Shown here piece by piece: positions 14,506 through 20,857 of a stretch of DNA of 22,209 nt. The first letter of the stretch is position 1, and each line of letters starts with the position of its first letter. The DNA is from DASRTE01 sp035316885 (GTDB taxonomy: Bacteria > Actinomycetota > Actinomycetes > Jiangellales > Jiangellaceae). The stretch lies in contig DATHII010000284.1 of assembly GCA_035316885.1 (NCBI GenBank), forward strand, positions 1 to 22,209. Direction: 5' to 3'. Below the pieces are notes generated by a model, which saw only the letters and a list, made by a program, of their open reading frames with translations, was not told where the DNA came from and did not search any database. The translations under genes were made by a program, and so were the position numbers.

Positions 14506-14574
14506 CCGACTCCGGAGAGGCGGCGTACCCGTGGCAGGCTGGACGCGTATGCGGTGGGCCTGCAGAGGAGTCGG
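14506..14574 (+). promoter_or_regulatory. nested stem structure covering the DUF5302 ribosome-binding site
   Basis: CCGACTCC (14506-14513, immediately after the purH stop) pairs perfectly with GGAGTCGG (14567-14574), which contains the GGAG of the DUF5302 Shine-Dalgarno. Inside, GCAGGC (14534-14539) pairs with GCCTGC (14558-14563) and CGC (14544-14546) with GCG (14551-14553) around GTAT. A ribosome finishing purH would occupy the 5' arm and could free the site. A competing local CTCCGGAG fold exists at 14510-14517. Seen in sequence; function inferred. Confidence 0.4.
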
Positions 14575-14579
14575 TTGCC

Positions 14580-14783
14580 ATGAGTTCGACCGAGAAGCCG
14601 GACGACCTGCCCGCGGAAGACGGCGCCGGGCCGACCGACGACGTCCGGGAACGGTTCCGCGAAGCCCTGGCTCGTAAGCAGAGCAAGGAGAAGGGTGTCC
14701 CGCACCACCCGGACCAAGCCGGGGGTTCAGCTCACACGAAGAGCGCCAAGACCCAGCGCATGTTCCGCCGCAAGAGCGGCTGA
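14580..14783 (+). CDS. DUF5302 small protein
   Basis: A 67-residue, highly charged, soluble protein without hydrophobic segments. The middle reads DVRERFREALARKQ, a probable helix. The C-terminus AHTKSAKTQRMFRRKSG is strongly basic, which is characteristic of DUF5302 and could contact nucleic acid, but no function is established. The ATG at 14580 is preceded by GAGGAG at 9 nt. The gene lies between purH (74 bp upstream) and folD (7 bp downstream) on the same strand and probably shares their transcript. The distinctive basic tail and conserved neighbourhood support a real gene despite its size. Confidence 0.82.
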   Translation: MSSTEKPDDLPAEDGAGPTDDVRERFREALARKQSKEKGVPHHPDQAGGSAHTKSAKTQRMFRRKSG

Positions 14784-14790
14784 CCTCCCT

Positions 14791-15657
14791 GTGACGGCGA
14801 CGATTCTCGACGGCAGGGCGACGGCGGCTGAGATCAAGGCCGACCTCGTCGGCCGCGTGGCCGCGCTGCGGCGCCGGGGTGTGGTCCCGGGTCTCGGCAC
14901 GATCCTCGTCGGTGACGATCCCGGCAGCCGGGCATACGTGGCCGGCAAGCATCGCGACTGCGCTGAGGTCGGGATCGAGTCGATCCAGGTCGAGCTGCCC
15001 GCTACCGCCGGCCAGGCCGAGGTCGAGGCCGAGGTCGACCGCCTCAACGCCGACCCGGCGTGCACCGGTTACCTCGTCCAGTTGCCGCTCCCGGCCGGGC
15101 TCGACGAGGACGCGATTGTGAGGCGCATCGACCCGGCCAAGGACGCCGACGGGCTGCATCCGGTGAATCTCGGCCGACTCGTGCAGATGCGCCCGGCACC
15201 TCTGCCGTGTACGCCGCGGGGCTGCCTCGAGCTGCTCAGGCGCTATGACGTGCCGGTGGCCGGCGCAGACCTGGTCGTGGTGGGCCGCGGGATCACCGCC
15301 GGGCGCACGATGTCCCTGCTGTTCAGCCGCCGATCGGAGAACGCGACCGTCACGGTCTGTCACACCGGGACTAAGGCGTTGGCCGACCACGTCAGTCGCG
15401 CCGACATCGTCATCGCCGCCGCCGGGGTGCCCGGGCTCGTCACCGCCGACATGGTCCGGCCCGGCGCCGCGGTGCTCGACGTCGGGATCACCAGGGTCGT
15501 CGGCGCCGACGGCAAGGGGCGCTACACCGGCGACGTCGACCCGGCCGCCACCCAGGTGGCCGGCTACATCGCGCCGATGCCGGGCGGTGTCGGTCCGATG
15601 ACCCGCGCGATGTTGCTGACCAACGTCGTGGAGGCTGCGGAGGCGGCGGCCGGCTGA
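14791..15657 (+). CDS. folD: bifunctional methylene-THF dehydrogenase / methenyl-THF cyclohydrolase
   Basis: Interconverts 5,10-methylene-THF and 10-formyl-THF, the formyl donor used by PurN and PurH encoded upstream. The 288 residues equal the length of E. coli FolD. Motifs are SRAYVAGKHRDCAEVGI with the catalytic Lys53, YLVQLPLPAGL, DADGLHPVNLGRL, the substrate-site PCTPRGCLELL, the Rossmann turn VVGRGITAGR and the terminal PMPGGVGPMTRAML. The start is the GTG at 14791, 7 bp after the DUF5302 stop. It has no clear Shine-Dalgarno, so translational coupling is likely. Confidence 0.97.
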   Translation: MTATILDGRATAAEIKADLVGRVAALRRRGVVPGLGTILVGDDPGSRAYVAGKHRDCAEVGIESIQVELPATAGQAEVEAEVDRLNADPACTGYLVQLPLPAGLDEDAIVRRIDPAKDADGLHPVNLGRLVQMRPAPLPCTPRGCLELLRRYDVPVAGADLVVVGRGITAGRTMSLLFSRRSENATVTVCHTGTKALADHVSRADIVIAAAGVPGLVTADMVRPGAAVLDVGITRVVGADGKGRYTGDVDPAATQVAGYIAPMPGGVGPMTRAMLLTNVVEAAEAAAG

Positions 15658-15672
15658 CCGCCGGGGCCTCTG

Positions 15673-15678
15673 TATGGT
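15673..15678 (+). promoter_or_regulatory. -10-like box upstream of the citrate synthase gene
   Basis: TATGGT in the 50-bp gap after folD gives a predicted start near 15685 and a short leader containing a strong GAGGAGG (15694-15700), 7 nt before the ATG. No -35 is visible at the right distance, so the operon may equally be read through from folD. Confidence 0.35.
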
Positions 15679-15707
15679 GGCCGCGACGTGGACGAGGAGG
15701 TCCCCAG

Positions 15708-16835
15708 ATGGCCGAGAAGTCGCCCCGTGGTCTCGCGGACGTGGTCGCCGCTTCGACCTCGATCTCCGACGTCGACGGACGTGAGGGCCGGCTGGTCTAC
15801 CGCGGTTACGACATCCACGACCTCGCGGGACGCATCTCCTTCGAGGAATGCGTCCACCTGCTCCAGCGCGGCACGCTGCCGACCCAGGCCGAGCTCGACG
15901 AGTTGACGGCCGAGCTCACCGACGGGCGCCAGTACGGCACCGCGGCCTCGGCCCTGCTTCCGTACGTGGTCGGGAGCGGCACGCCGATGGAGGCACTGCG
16001 CACGCTGGTGTCCGCGCTGTCCATCGACGACCCCGACGCCGCCGACATGTCGATCGAGGCCGACCGTCGCAAGGCCACCCGGTTGGTCGCGCAGATGCCG
16101 ATGGTCGTGGCCGCGTACGAGGCCGAGCGCCGGGGACGCGAGCTGGCAGATCCCGATCCAAAGCTCGGGATCGCCGCGAACTTCCTGCTCCAGATCACCG
16201 GCCAGTCGCCCTCTGACCGAATCGCCGAGATCTTCGACGAGTGCCTTGTCCTGCACGCCGACCACACCATGAACGCCTCCACGTTCAGCGCTCGCGTGAT
16301 CGCCGCGACCCTGTCGGACATGCACTCGGCGGTGACGGGTGCGATGGGAGCTCTGCGGGGCCCGCTCCACGGCGGTGCCAACGAGGCGGTGATGAAGACG
16401 CTGATGTCGATCGAGGGCGACGTCGCGAACGTCGACGACTTCGTCCGCGCCGAGCTCGACGCCGGTCGGAAGCTCATGGGCTTCGGCCACCGCGTCTACA
16501 AGACCGAGGACCCGCGGGCGACCCACCTTCGGAGGATGAGCGAGGAACTGGCCGAGCTCACCGGCAACCCCCGCTACTACGTGATGTCGCGGCGGATGGA
16601 GCAGGTCGTACTCGACACCAAGGGGCTCTACCCGAACGTCGACTTCTTCGCCGCCAGCGTCTACCACGCTCTCGGCATACCTACCGACCTGTTCACGCCG
16701 GTGTTCGCGATCTCCAGGATGAGCGGGTGGACCGCACACGTCATCGAGCAGCACGAGGACAACCGGCTGATCCGACCCGACAGCGAGTACACCGGACCTC
16801 GCGACCAGCACTGGGTGCCGGTCGACCAGCGGTGA
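15708..16835 (+). CDS. citrate synthase (citrate/2-methylcitrate synthase family)
   Basis: Condenses acetyl-CoA (or, in methylcitrate synthases, propionyl-CoA) with oxaloacetate. The 375 residues fit the shorter, dimeric type rather than the roughly 430-residue hexameric GltA. Catalytic residues are all visible: His221 in GPLHGGANEAVM, His261 in GFGHRVYK and Asp312 in PNVDFFAA, plus HADHTMNASTF near 183-193. The ATG at 15708 has an excellent Shine-Dalgarno (GAGGAGG, 7 nt). The gene overlaps the DUF3017 gene by 4 bp and precedes mdh, whose product makes oxaloacetate; this supports a TCA role over a methylcitrate role, and no prp genes are nearby. CitA/PrpC-type assignment remains open. Confidence 0.94.
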   Translation: MAEKSPRGLADVVAASTSISDVDGREGRLVYRGYDIHDLAGRISFEECVHLLQRGTLPTQAELDELTAELTDGRQYGTAASALLPYVVGSGTPMEALRTLVSALSIDDPDAADMSIEADRRKATRLVAQMPMVVAAYEAERRGRELADPDPKLGIAANFLLQITGQSPSDRIAEIFDECLVLHADHTMNASTFSARVIAATLSDMHSAVTGAMGALRGPLHGGANEAVMKTLMSIEGDVANVDDFVRAELDAGRKLMGFGHRVYKTEDPRATHLRRMSEELAELTGNPRYYVMSRRMEQVVLDTKGLYPNVDFFAASVYHALGIPTDLFTPVFAISRMSGWTAHVIEQHEDNRLIRPDSEYTGPRDQHWVPVDQR

Positions 16836-17128
16836 GCAGGCCCGCCCCAGGGCACCGGCGGACGAAGCCGATCTGGCGGGAGTGGCCGCTGATCCTCGTG
16901 CTCGCCGTTGTGGGAACCGGCCTGTGGGTCGTGGCGGACAACCACTTCAAGCGGGGCACTGTCCTCTTCGCGCTCGGTGTCTGCCTCGCCGCGGTGCTGC
17001 GGGCGGTGCTGCCGAACGGGTCGGTCGGGCTGTTGCAGGTGCGGTCGCGCTTCGTCGACGTGCTGACCCTCGCCGTCCTGGGCGGCGGGACGCTCGTGGC
17101 TGCACTCATCGTCCCCCCGCCCACCTGA
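16832..17128 (+). CDS. DUF3017 small membrane protein
   Basis: A 98-residue membrane protein. A basic N-terminus (SRPAPGHRRTKPIWREW) is followed by three hydrophobic segments: about 19-35 (LILVLAVVGTGLWVVA), 43-60 (TVLFALGVCLAAVLRAVL) and 75-94 (FVDVLTLAVLGGGTLVAALIV). This is the layout of DUF3017, an actinobacterial family of unknown function found near folD and mdh. The GTG at 16832 overlaps the citrate synthase stop (GTGA), so the two genes are translationally coupled. In the order I recall from other actinobacteria, folD directly precedes this gene; here citrate synthase stands between them. Confidence 0.88.
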   Translation: MSRPAPGHRRTKPIWREWPLILVLAVVGTGLWVVADNHFKRGTVLFALGVCLAAVLRAVLPNGSVGLLQVRSRFVDVLTLAVLGGGTLVAALIVPPPT

Positions 17129-17148
17129 CCGACTGGGAGCCAACCCCG

Positions 17149-17179
17149 CGGCCCCGGGGCCGGCCTGCACGGTTAGGCT
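17149..17179 (+). promoter_or_regulatory. GC palindrome and -10-like box upstream of mdh
   Basis: CGGCCCCGGGGCCG (17149-17162) is a perfect 14-bp palindrome. It is followed by TAGGCT (17174-17179), a -10 candidate with a predicted start near 17186. The palindrome could be a short terminator stem (5 bp, loop CCGG) for the citrate synthase/DUF3017 transcript or simply GC bias. The 81-bp gap holds nothing else visible. Confidence 0.35.
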
Positions 17180-17209
17180 CGCCGGACCGATCTACAGGCG
17201 GAGGGCGTG

Positions 17210-18166
17210 ATGGGGCGCAAGGGCAAGGTCACCGTGGTCGGCGCGGGCTTCTACGGGTCCACGACGGCTCAGCGCCTGGCGGAGTACGACATCTTCGAGA
17301 CCGTCGTGCTCACCGACATCATCGAGGGCAAGCCCGAGGGCCTGGCCCTTGACATGAACCAGTCGCGTCCGGTCGAGGACTTCGAGACAAAGGTGGTCGG
17401 GCAGACGACCGGCACCGACGGCTCCGGCTACGAGGTCATCGCCGGCTCGGATGTCGTCGTCATCACCGCGGGCCTGCCACGCAAGCCGGGCATGAGCCGG
17501 ATGGACCTCATCGAGACCAATGCCACGATCGTCCGGTCGGTGGCGGAGAATGTGGCGCGGCACGCCCCCGATGCGGTAGTCATCGTCGTGTCCAACCCGC
17601 TGGACGAGATGACGGCACTGGCCCAGATCGCGACCGGCTTCCCGAAGCAGCGGGTCGTCGGCCAGGCCGGCATGCTCGACACCGCCCGCTTCACCAACAG
17701 CGTGGCCGAGAAGCTTGGAGTCCCGGTGGGCAGCGTCACGACGCTGACGCTCGGGTCGCACGGCGACACGATGGTCCCGGTGCCGAGCCGGTGCACGGTC
17801 GACGGCAAGCCGCTGGCCGACCTCCTGCCGCCCGCCGACATCGAGGACCTCGTCACGCGCACGCGCAACGGCGGCGCCGAGATCGTGGCGCTGCTGAAGA
17901 CCGGCTCGGCGTACTACGCGCCCTCCGCGGCTGCCGCCCGGATGGCCCGCGCGGTGATGGAGGATTCCGGCGCCGTCCTGCCGGTGTGCGCGTGGGTCGA
18001 CGGTGAGTACGGCATCTCCGGTGTCTATCTGGGCGTCGAGGCCGAGATCGGTCGCGAGGGCGTGCGCCGGGTCGTCGAGACCGACCTGACCGAGTCGGAG
18101 CGGGCCGCCCTGGAGGAGGCCGCGGAGGCCGTCCGGGCCAAGCAGGCCGACGTCGAGCACCTGTAG
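17210..18166 (+). CDS. mdh: malate dehydrogenase (NAD, LDH-like type)
   Basis: Oxidises malate to oxaloacetate in the TCA cycle. The 318 residues belong to the LDH-like MDH class. The nucleotide site is VTVVGAGFYGSTTA (about 7-20), with Asp36 in VVLTDI indicating NAD preference. Substrate residues are Arg91 and Arg97 in LPRKPGMSR, the MDH-type specificity loop; the catalytic pair is Asp157 (GMLDTARF) and His184 (GSHGD). The ATG at 17210 is preferred because GGAGG (17200-17204) is 5 nt away; the GTG at 17207 is only 2 nt from it. The gene is followed by icd after 82 bp. Its product is the co-substrate of the citrate synthase encoded upstream. Confidence 0.97.
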   Translation: MGRKGKVTVVGAGFYGSTTAQRLAEYDIFETVVLTDIIEGKPEGLALDMNQSRPVEDFETKVVGQTTGTDGSGYEVIAGSDVVVITAGLPRKPGMSRMDLIETNATIVRSVAENVARHAPDAVVIVVSNPLDEMTALAQIATGFPKQRVVGQAGMLDTARFTNSVAEKLGVPVGSVTTLTLGSHGDTMVPVPSRCTVDGKPLADLLPPADIEDLVTRTRNGGAEIVALLKTGSAYYAPSAAAARMARAVMEDSGAVLPVCAWVDGEYGISGVYLGVEAEIGREGVRRVVETDLTESERAALEEAAEAVRAKQADVEHL

Positions 18167-18176
18167 GCCGGCCCGG

Positions 18177-18182
18177 TAACTT
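18177..18182 (+). promoter_or_regulatory. -10-like box upstream of icd
   Basis: TAACTT lies 11 bp after the mdh stop and about 66 bp before the icd ATG. No good -35 is visible. The gap also holds a 5-bp stem (GTCCG 18196-18200 with CGGAC 18208-18212) of doubtful meaning. Confidence 0.3.
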
Positions 18183-18248
18183 GGCGTCGAGCGAAGTCCG
18201 CAACCGCCGGACCCGAGCAGTCGACCCCGCGACAGGAGTACCCACCAG

Positions 18249-19466
18249 ATGGCGAAGATCACGGTAGCGGGCCCGGTCGTCGAGCTCGACGGCGACGAGA
18301 TGACGCGCATCATCTGGGCGTTCATCAAGGAGCGGCTGATCCACCCCTACCTCGACATCGACCTGCGTTACTTCGACCTGTCGATCCAGCACCGCGACGC
18401 GACCGCCGACCAGGTGACCGTCGACGCCGCCAACGCGATCAAGGAGCACGGCGTCGGCGTCAAGTGCGCGACGATCACACCCGACGAGGCACGGGTCGAG
18501 GAGTTCGGCCTGAAGTCGATGTGGCGCTCACCGAACGGCACGATCCGCAACATCCTCGGCGGCGTGATCTTCCGCGAGCCGATCGTCATCTCGAACATCC
18601 CGCGGTTGGTGCCGGGCTGGACGAAGCCGATCGTGATCGGCCGTCACGCGCACGGCGACCAGTACAAGGCAAGCGACTTCGTGGTGCCCGGCCCCGGCAC
18701 GGTGACCATCACCTACACGCCCGCGGATGGTGGCCAGCCGGTGGAGACCCTGATCGCCGACTTCCCCGCCGGGGGGGTGGCGATGGGCATGTACAACTAC
18801 GACGACTCGATCCGCGACTTCGCCCGCGCCTCGTTCCGGTACGGCCTGGAGCGCACCTTCCCGGTCTACCTGTCCACCAAGAACACGATCCTCAAGGCCT
18901 ACGACGGCCGGTTCAAGGATCTGTTCGCCGAGGTCTTCGAAGCGGAGTTCAAGTCCGACTTCGAGGAGGCCGGGATCACCTACGAGCACCGGCTGATCGA
19001 CGACATGGTGGCGGCGGCGTTGAAATGGGAGGGCGGCTACGTCTGGGCCTGCAAGAACTACGACGGCGACGTGCAGTCCGACACCGTGGCGCAGGGCTTC
19101 GGTTCATTGGGCCTGATGACATCGGTGCTCATGACTCCCGACGGCACGGTGGAAGCCGAAGCGGCGCACGGAACGGTCACACGTCACTACCGTCTGCACC
19201 AGGCCGGCAAGCCGACGTCCACCAACCCGATCGCCTCGATCTTCGCGTGGACCAGGGGGCTCGAGCACCGCGGCAAGCTCGACAAGACACCCGAGGTCGT
19301 CGGCTTCGCAGAAACGCTCGAGCGGATCTGCGTCGAGACCGTCGAAAGCGGTCAGATGACCAAGGACTTGGCTCTGCTCGTCGGCGCCGACCAACCCTGG
19401 CTGACCACCGAGGAGTTCCTCGCCGCCCTCGACGACAACATGCAGAAGGCGACCGCGGCCCGTTGA
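18249..19466 (+). CDS. icd: NADP-dependent isocitrate dehydrogenase (homodimeric, eukaryote-like type)
   Basis: Oxidatively decarboxylates isocitrate to 2-oxoglutarate, yielding NADPH. The 405 residues and sequence identify the dimeric class shared with eukaryotes and mycobacterial Icd1, not the E. coli type or the 740-residue monomer. Visible features are VVELDGDEMTRIIW at the N-terminus, CATITPDEARVEEF, the substrate loop MWRSPNGTIRNILGG (about 93-107), PIVIGRHAHGDQYKA, and the cofactor segment AAHGTVTRHYR near the C-terminus followed by TNPIASIFAWTRGL. The ATG at 18249 has AGGAG 10 nt upstream. It follows mdh on the same strand and ends 67 bp before the ROK gene. Confidence 0.97.
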   Translation: MAKITVAGPVVELDGDEMTRIIWAFIKERLIHPYLDIDLRYFDLSIQHRDATADQVTVDAANAIKEHGVGVKCATITPDEARVEEFGLKSMWRSPNGTIRNILGGVIFREPIVISNIPRLVPGWTKPIVIGRHAHGDQYKASDFVVPGPGTVTITYTPADGGQPVETLIADFPAGGVAMGMYNYDDSIRDFARASFRYGLERTFPVYLSTKNTILKAYDGRFKDLFAEVFEAEFKSDFEEAGITYEHRLIDDMVAAALKWEGGYVWACKNYDGDVQSDTVAQGFGSLGLMTSVLMTPDGTVEAEAAHGTVTRHYRLHQAGKPTSTNPIASIFAWTRGLEHRGKLDKTPEVVGFAETLERICVETVESGQMTKDLALLVGADQPWLTTEEFLAALDDNMQKATAAR

Positions 19467-19489
19467 CGATGTATCCGCGGTTCGATGCG

Positions 19490-19503
19490 TTCACTTCTTG
19501 ACG
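19490..19503 (+). promoter_or_regulatory. ROK-type box overlapping a -35 element, upstream of the ROK gene
   Basis: TTCACTTCTTGACG ends with a consensus-like -35, TTGACG (19498-19503). A 13-of-14 match recurs at 20777-20790 upstream of the sugar-binding protein gene. It sits in the 67-bp gap before the repressor gene. Autoregulation by the ROK protein is inferred; the -10 here is weak. Confidence 0.55.
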
Positions 19504-19533
19504 ACGGGGGCGCACGGGAGAGACGCTCCCTCC

Positions 19534-20745
19534 ATGGCCGACAGCCCACCGGGGTCGCAGAGCGCGCTGCGGGCGGCGAACCAGCGGCGGGTCGTCGCCG
19601 CGATCCGGTCGGCCGGCTCGCTGACTCAGGCCGAGATCGCCCGCGCCACCGGACTGTCGGCGGCCACAGTGTCGAACATCGTCAACGATCTCGCGGCCAC
19701 CAGCCTTCTTCGCGTGACCTCGACCGTGAGCAGCGGCCGGCGGGCGCGGGCGGTCAGCGTGAGCCGCTCAGCCGGCCTTGCGATCGGCATCGACTTCGGC
19801 CGTCGGCACCTGCGTGTCGCCGTCGCCGACCTGGCCCACGAGGTGCTCGCCGAGGAGCAGGTCCCGCTTCCGCACCAGCATCGCGCCGAGCACGGGATCG
19901 ACGTGGCGGCGGGACTGGTCGAGAGGCTGCTCGCGCAGGCCGGTGGCGACCGCGCAGCGGTGGTGGGCGTCGGTGTCGGGATCCCCGGCCCGATCGACTC
20001 CCGCACGGGCCGGATCGGCGCCAGCACGATCCTGCCCGAATGGGTCGGTGTCCGGCCGGCCGATGCGGTGCGGTCCCGCCTCGACCTCCCGGTCCATGTC
20101 GAGAACGACGCGAACCTCGGCGTCCTGGCCGAGGTCGTGTGGGGCTGTGCCCGTGGGCATCGCAACGCCGCGTACATAAAGATCGCCACCGGCATCGGTG
20201 CCGGGCTGGTGATCAACGGGCAGCTGCACCGTGGCGTCGCCGGCACCGCCGGCGAGATCGGTCACACGACGATCGACGAGAGGGGGCGGATCTGCCGGTG
20301 CGGTAACCGGGGCTGTCTGGAGACCTTCGCGTCGGTGCCGGTGATCCTCGGCCTGCTCGAACAGAGCCACGGTGCCAACCTGTCCGTCGCCGATGTGATC
20401 CGGATGGCCCGGCAGGGGGACATCGGCTGCCAGCGGGTGATCGAGGACGTCGGCCGTCACCTCGGCGTCGCGGTCGCCAACCTCGCGAACCTGCTGAACC
20501 CGCAGACCATCGTCATCGGTGGCGACCTGGCCGCTGCGGGTGATCTGCTGCTCGATCCGCTCCGCGACGTGGTGCGCCGGTTCGCGATTCCCAGTGCCGC
20601 GGCCGTGGCAGACGTCGTACCCAGCTCCCTCGGCAGCCGCGCCCAGGTGCTCGGCGCGCTTGCCCTGGTTTTCCAGGAGGCGGAACAGGGCGCCGACGGC
20701 ACGCTCATGCCCGTCAGCGCGCAGGCCGTCACCCGCTCGGCCTGA
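19534..20745 (+). CDS. ROK-family transcriptional repressor
   Basis: Sugar-responsive repressor of the XylR/NagC type, 403 residues. The N-terminal winged helix-turn-helix spans about 15-75, with recognition segment LTQAEIARATGLSAATVSNIVNDL. The sugar-kinase-like domain shows the phosphate loop GIDFGRRHLRVAVAD (about 85-99), VGIPGPID, ENDAN (190-194) and the ExGH pair Glu241/His244. The zinc site is CRCGNRGCLE (Cys254, Cys256, Cys261, with His244). The ATG at 19534 is chosen; a TTG at 19498 in frame would place the start inside the promoter box. GGGAG (19516-19520) is the nearest Shine-Dalgarno but can pair with CTCCC (19526-19530). It lies directly upstream of the binding-protein gene, its likely target. 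Confidence 0.93.
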   Translation: MADSPPGSQSALRAANQRRVVAAIRSAGSLTQAEIARATGLSAATVSNIVNDLAATSLLRVTSTVSSGRRARAVSVSRSAGLAIGIDFGRRHLRVAVADLAHEVLAEEQVPLPHQHRAEHGIDVAAGLVERLLAQAGGDRAAVVGVGVGIPGPIDSRTGRIGASTILPEWVGVRPADAVRSRLDLPVHVENDANLGVLAEVVWGCARGHRNAAYIKIATGIGAGLVINGQLHRGVAGTAGEIGHTTIDERGRICRCGNRGCLETFASVPVILGLLEQSHGANLSVADVIRMARQGDIGCQRVIEDVGRHLGVAVANLANLLNPQTIVIGGDLAAAGDLLLDPLRDVVRRFAIPSAAAVADVVPSSLGSRAQVLGALALVFQEAEQGADGTLMPVSAQAVTRSA

Positions 20746-20776
20746 ACGATTCGAACACAATTTCGTCGACTTTGCC

Positions 20777-20817
20777 TTCACCTCTTGACGCCAGTGCCCG
20801 ATCCCCCTTCACTGGCG
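20777..20817 (+). promoter_or_regulatory. promoter and operator of the sugar-binding protein gene
   Basis: TTCACCTCTTGACG (20777-20790) repeats the box found before the ROK gene and ends in the -35 TTGACG (20785-20790). A 17-nt spacer leads to TTCACT (20808-20813), a moderate -10. A second element, CGCCAGTG (20789-20796) and CACTGGCG (20810-20817), forms a perfect 8-bp inverted repeat spanning -35 to -10. Repressor binding at either would block polymerase. The remainder of the 112-bp gap is relatively AT-rich upstream of the box. Confidence 0.6.
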
Positions 20818-20857
20818 GATGACGTTTCAGACGACTTCACCCAGCAGGAGGCACAGC

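Noticed and set aside
12721..15390. 889-codon open frame on the minus strand opposite purH, DUF5302 and folD
   Set aside because: The plus strand encodes complete conserved enzymes here. Long antisense frames are expected in very GC-rich coding DNA, and the translation has low-complexity His/Arg/Asp composition with no recognisable domain.
15564..16811. 415-codon minus-strand frame opposite citrate synthase
   Set aside because: The translation is Val/Arg/His-rich without family motifs and lies opposite a complete citrate synthase.
20819..20857. Upstream ATG start for the sugar-binding protein
   Set aside because: It would put 13 non-conserved residues before a textbook lipoprotein signal peptide and has no ribosome-binding site. 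The ATG at 20858 has AGGAGG at 6 nt.
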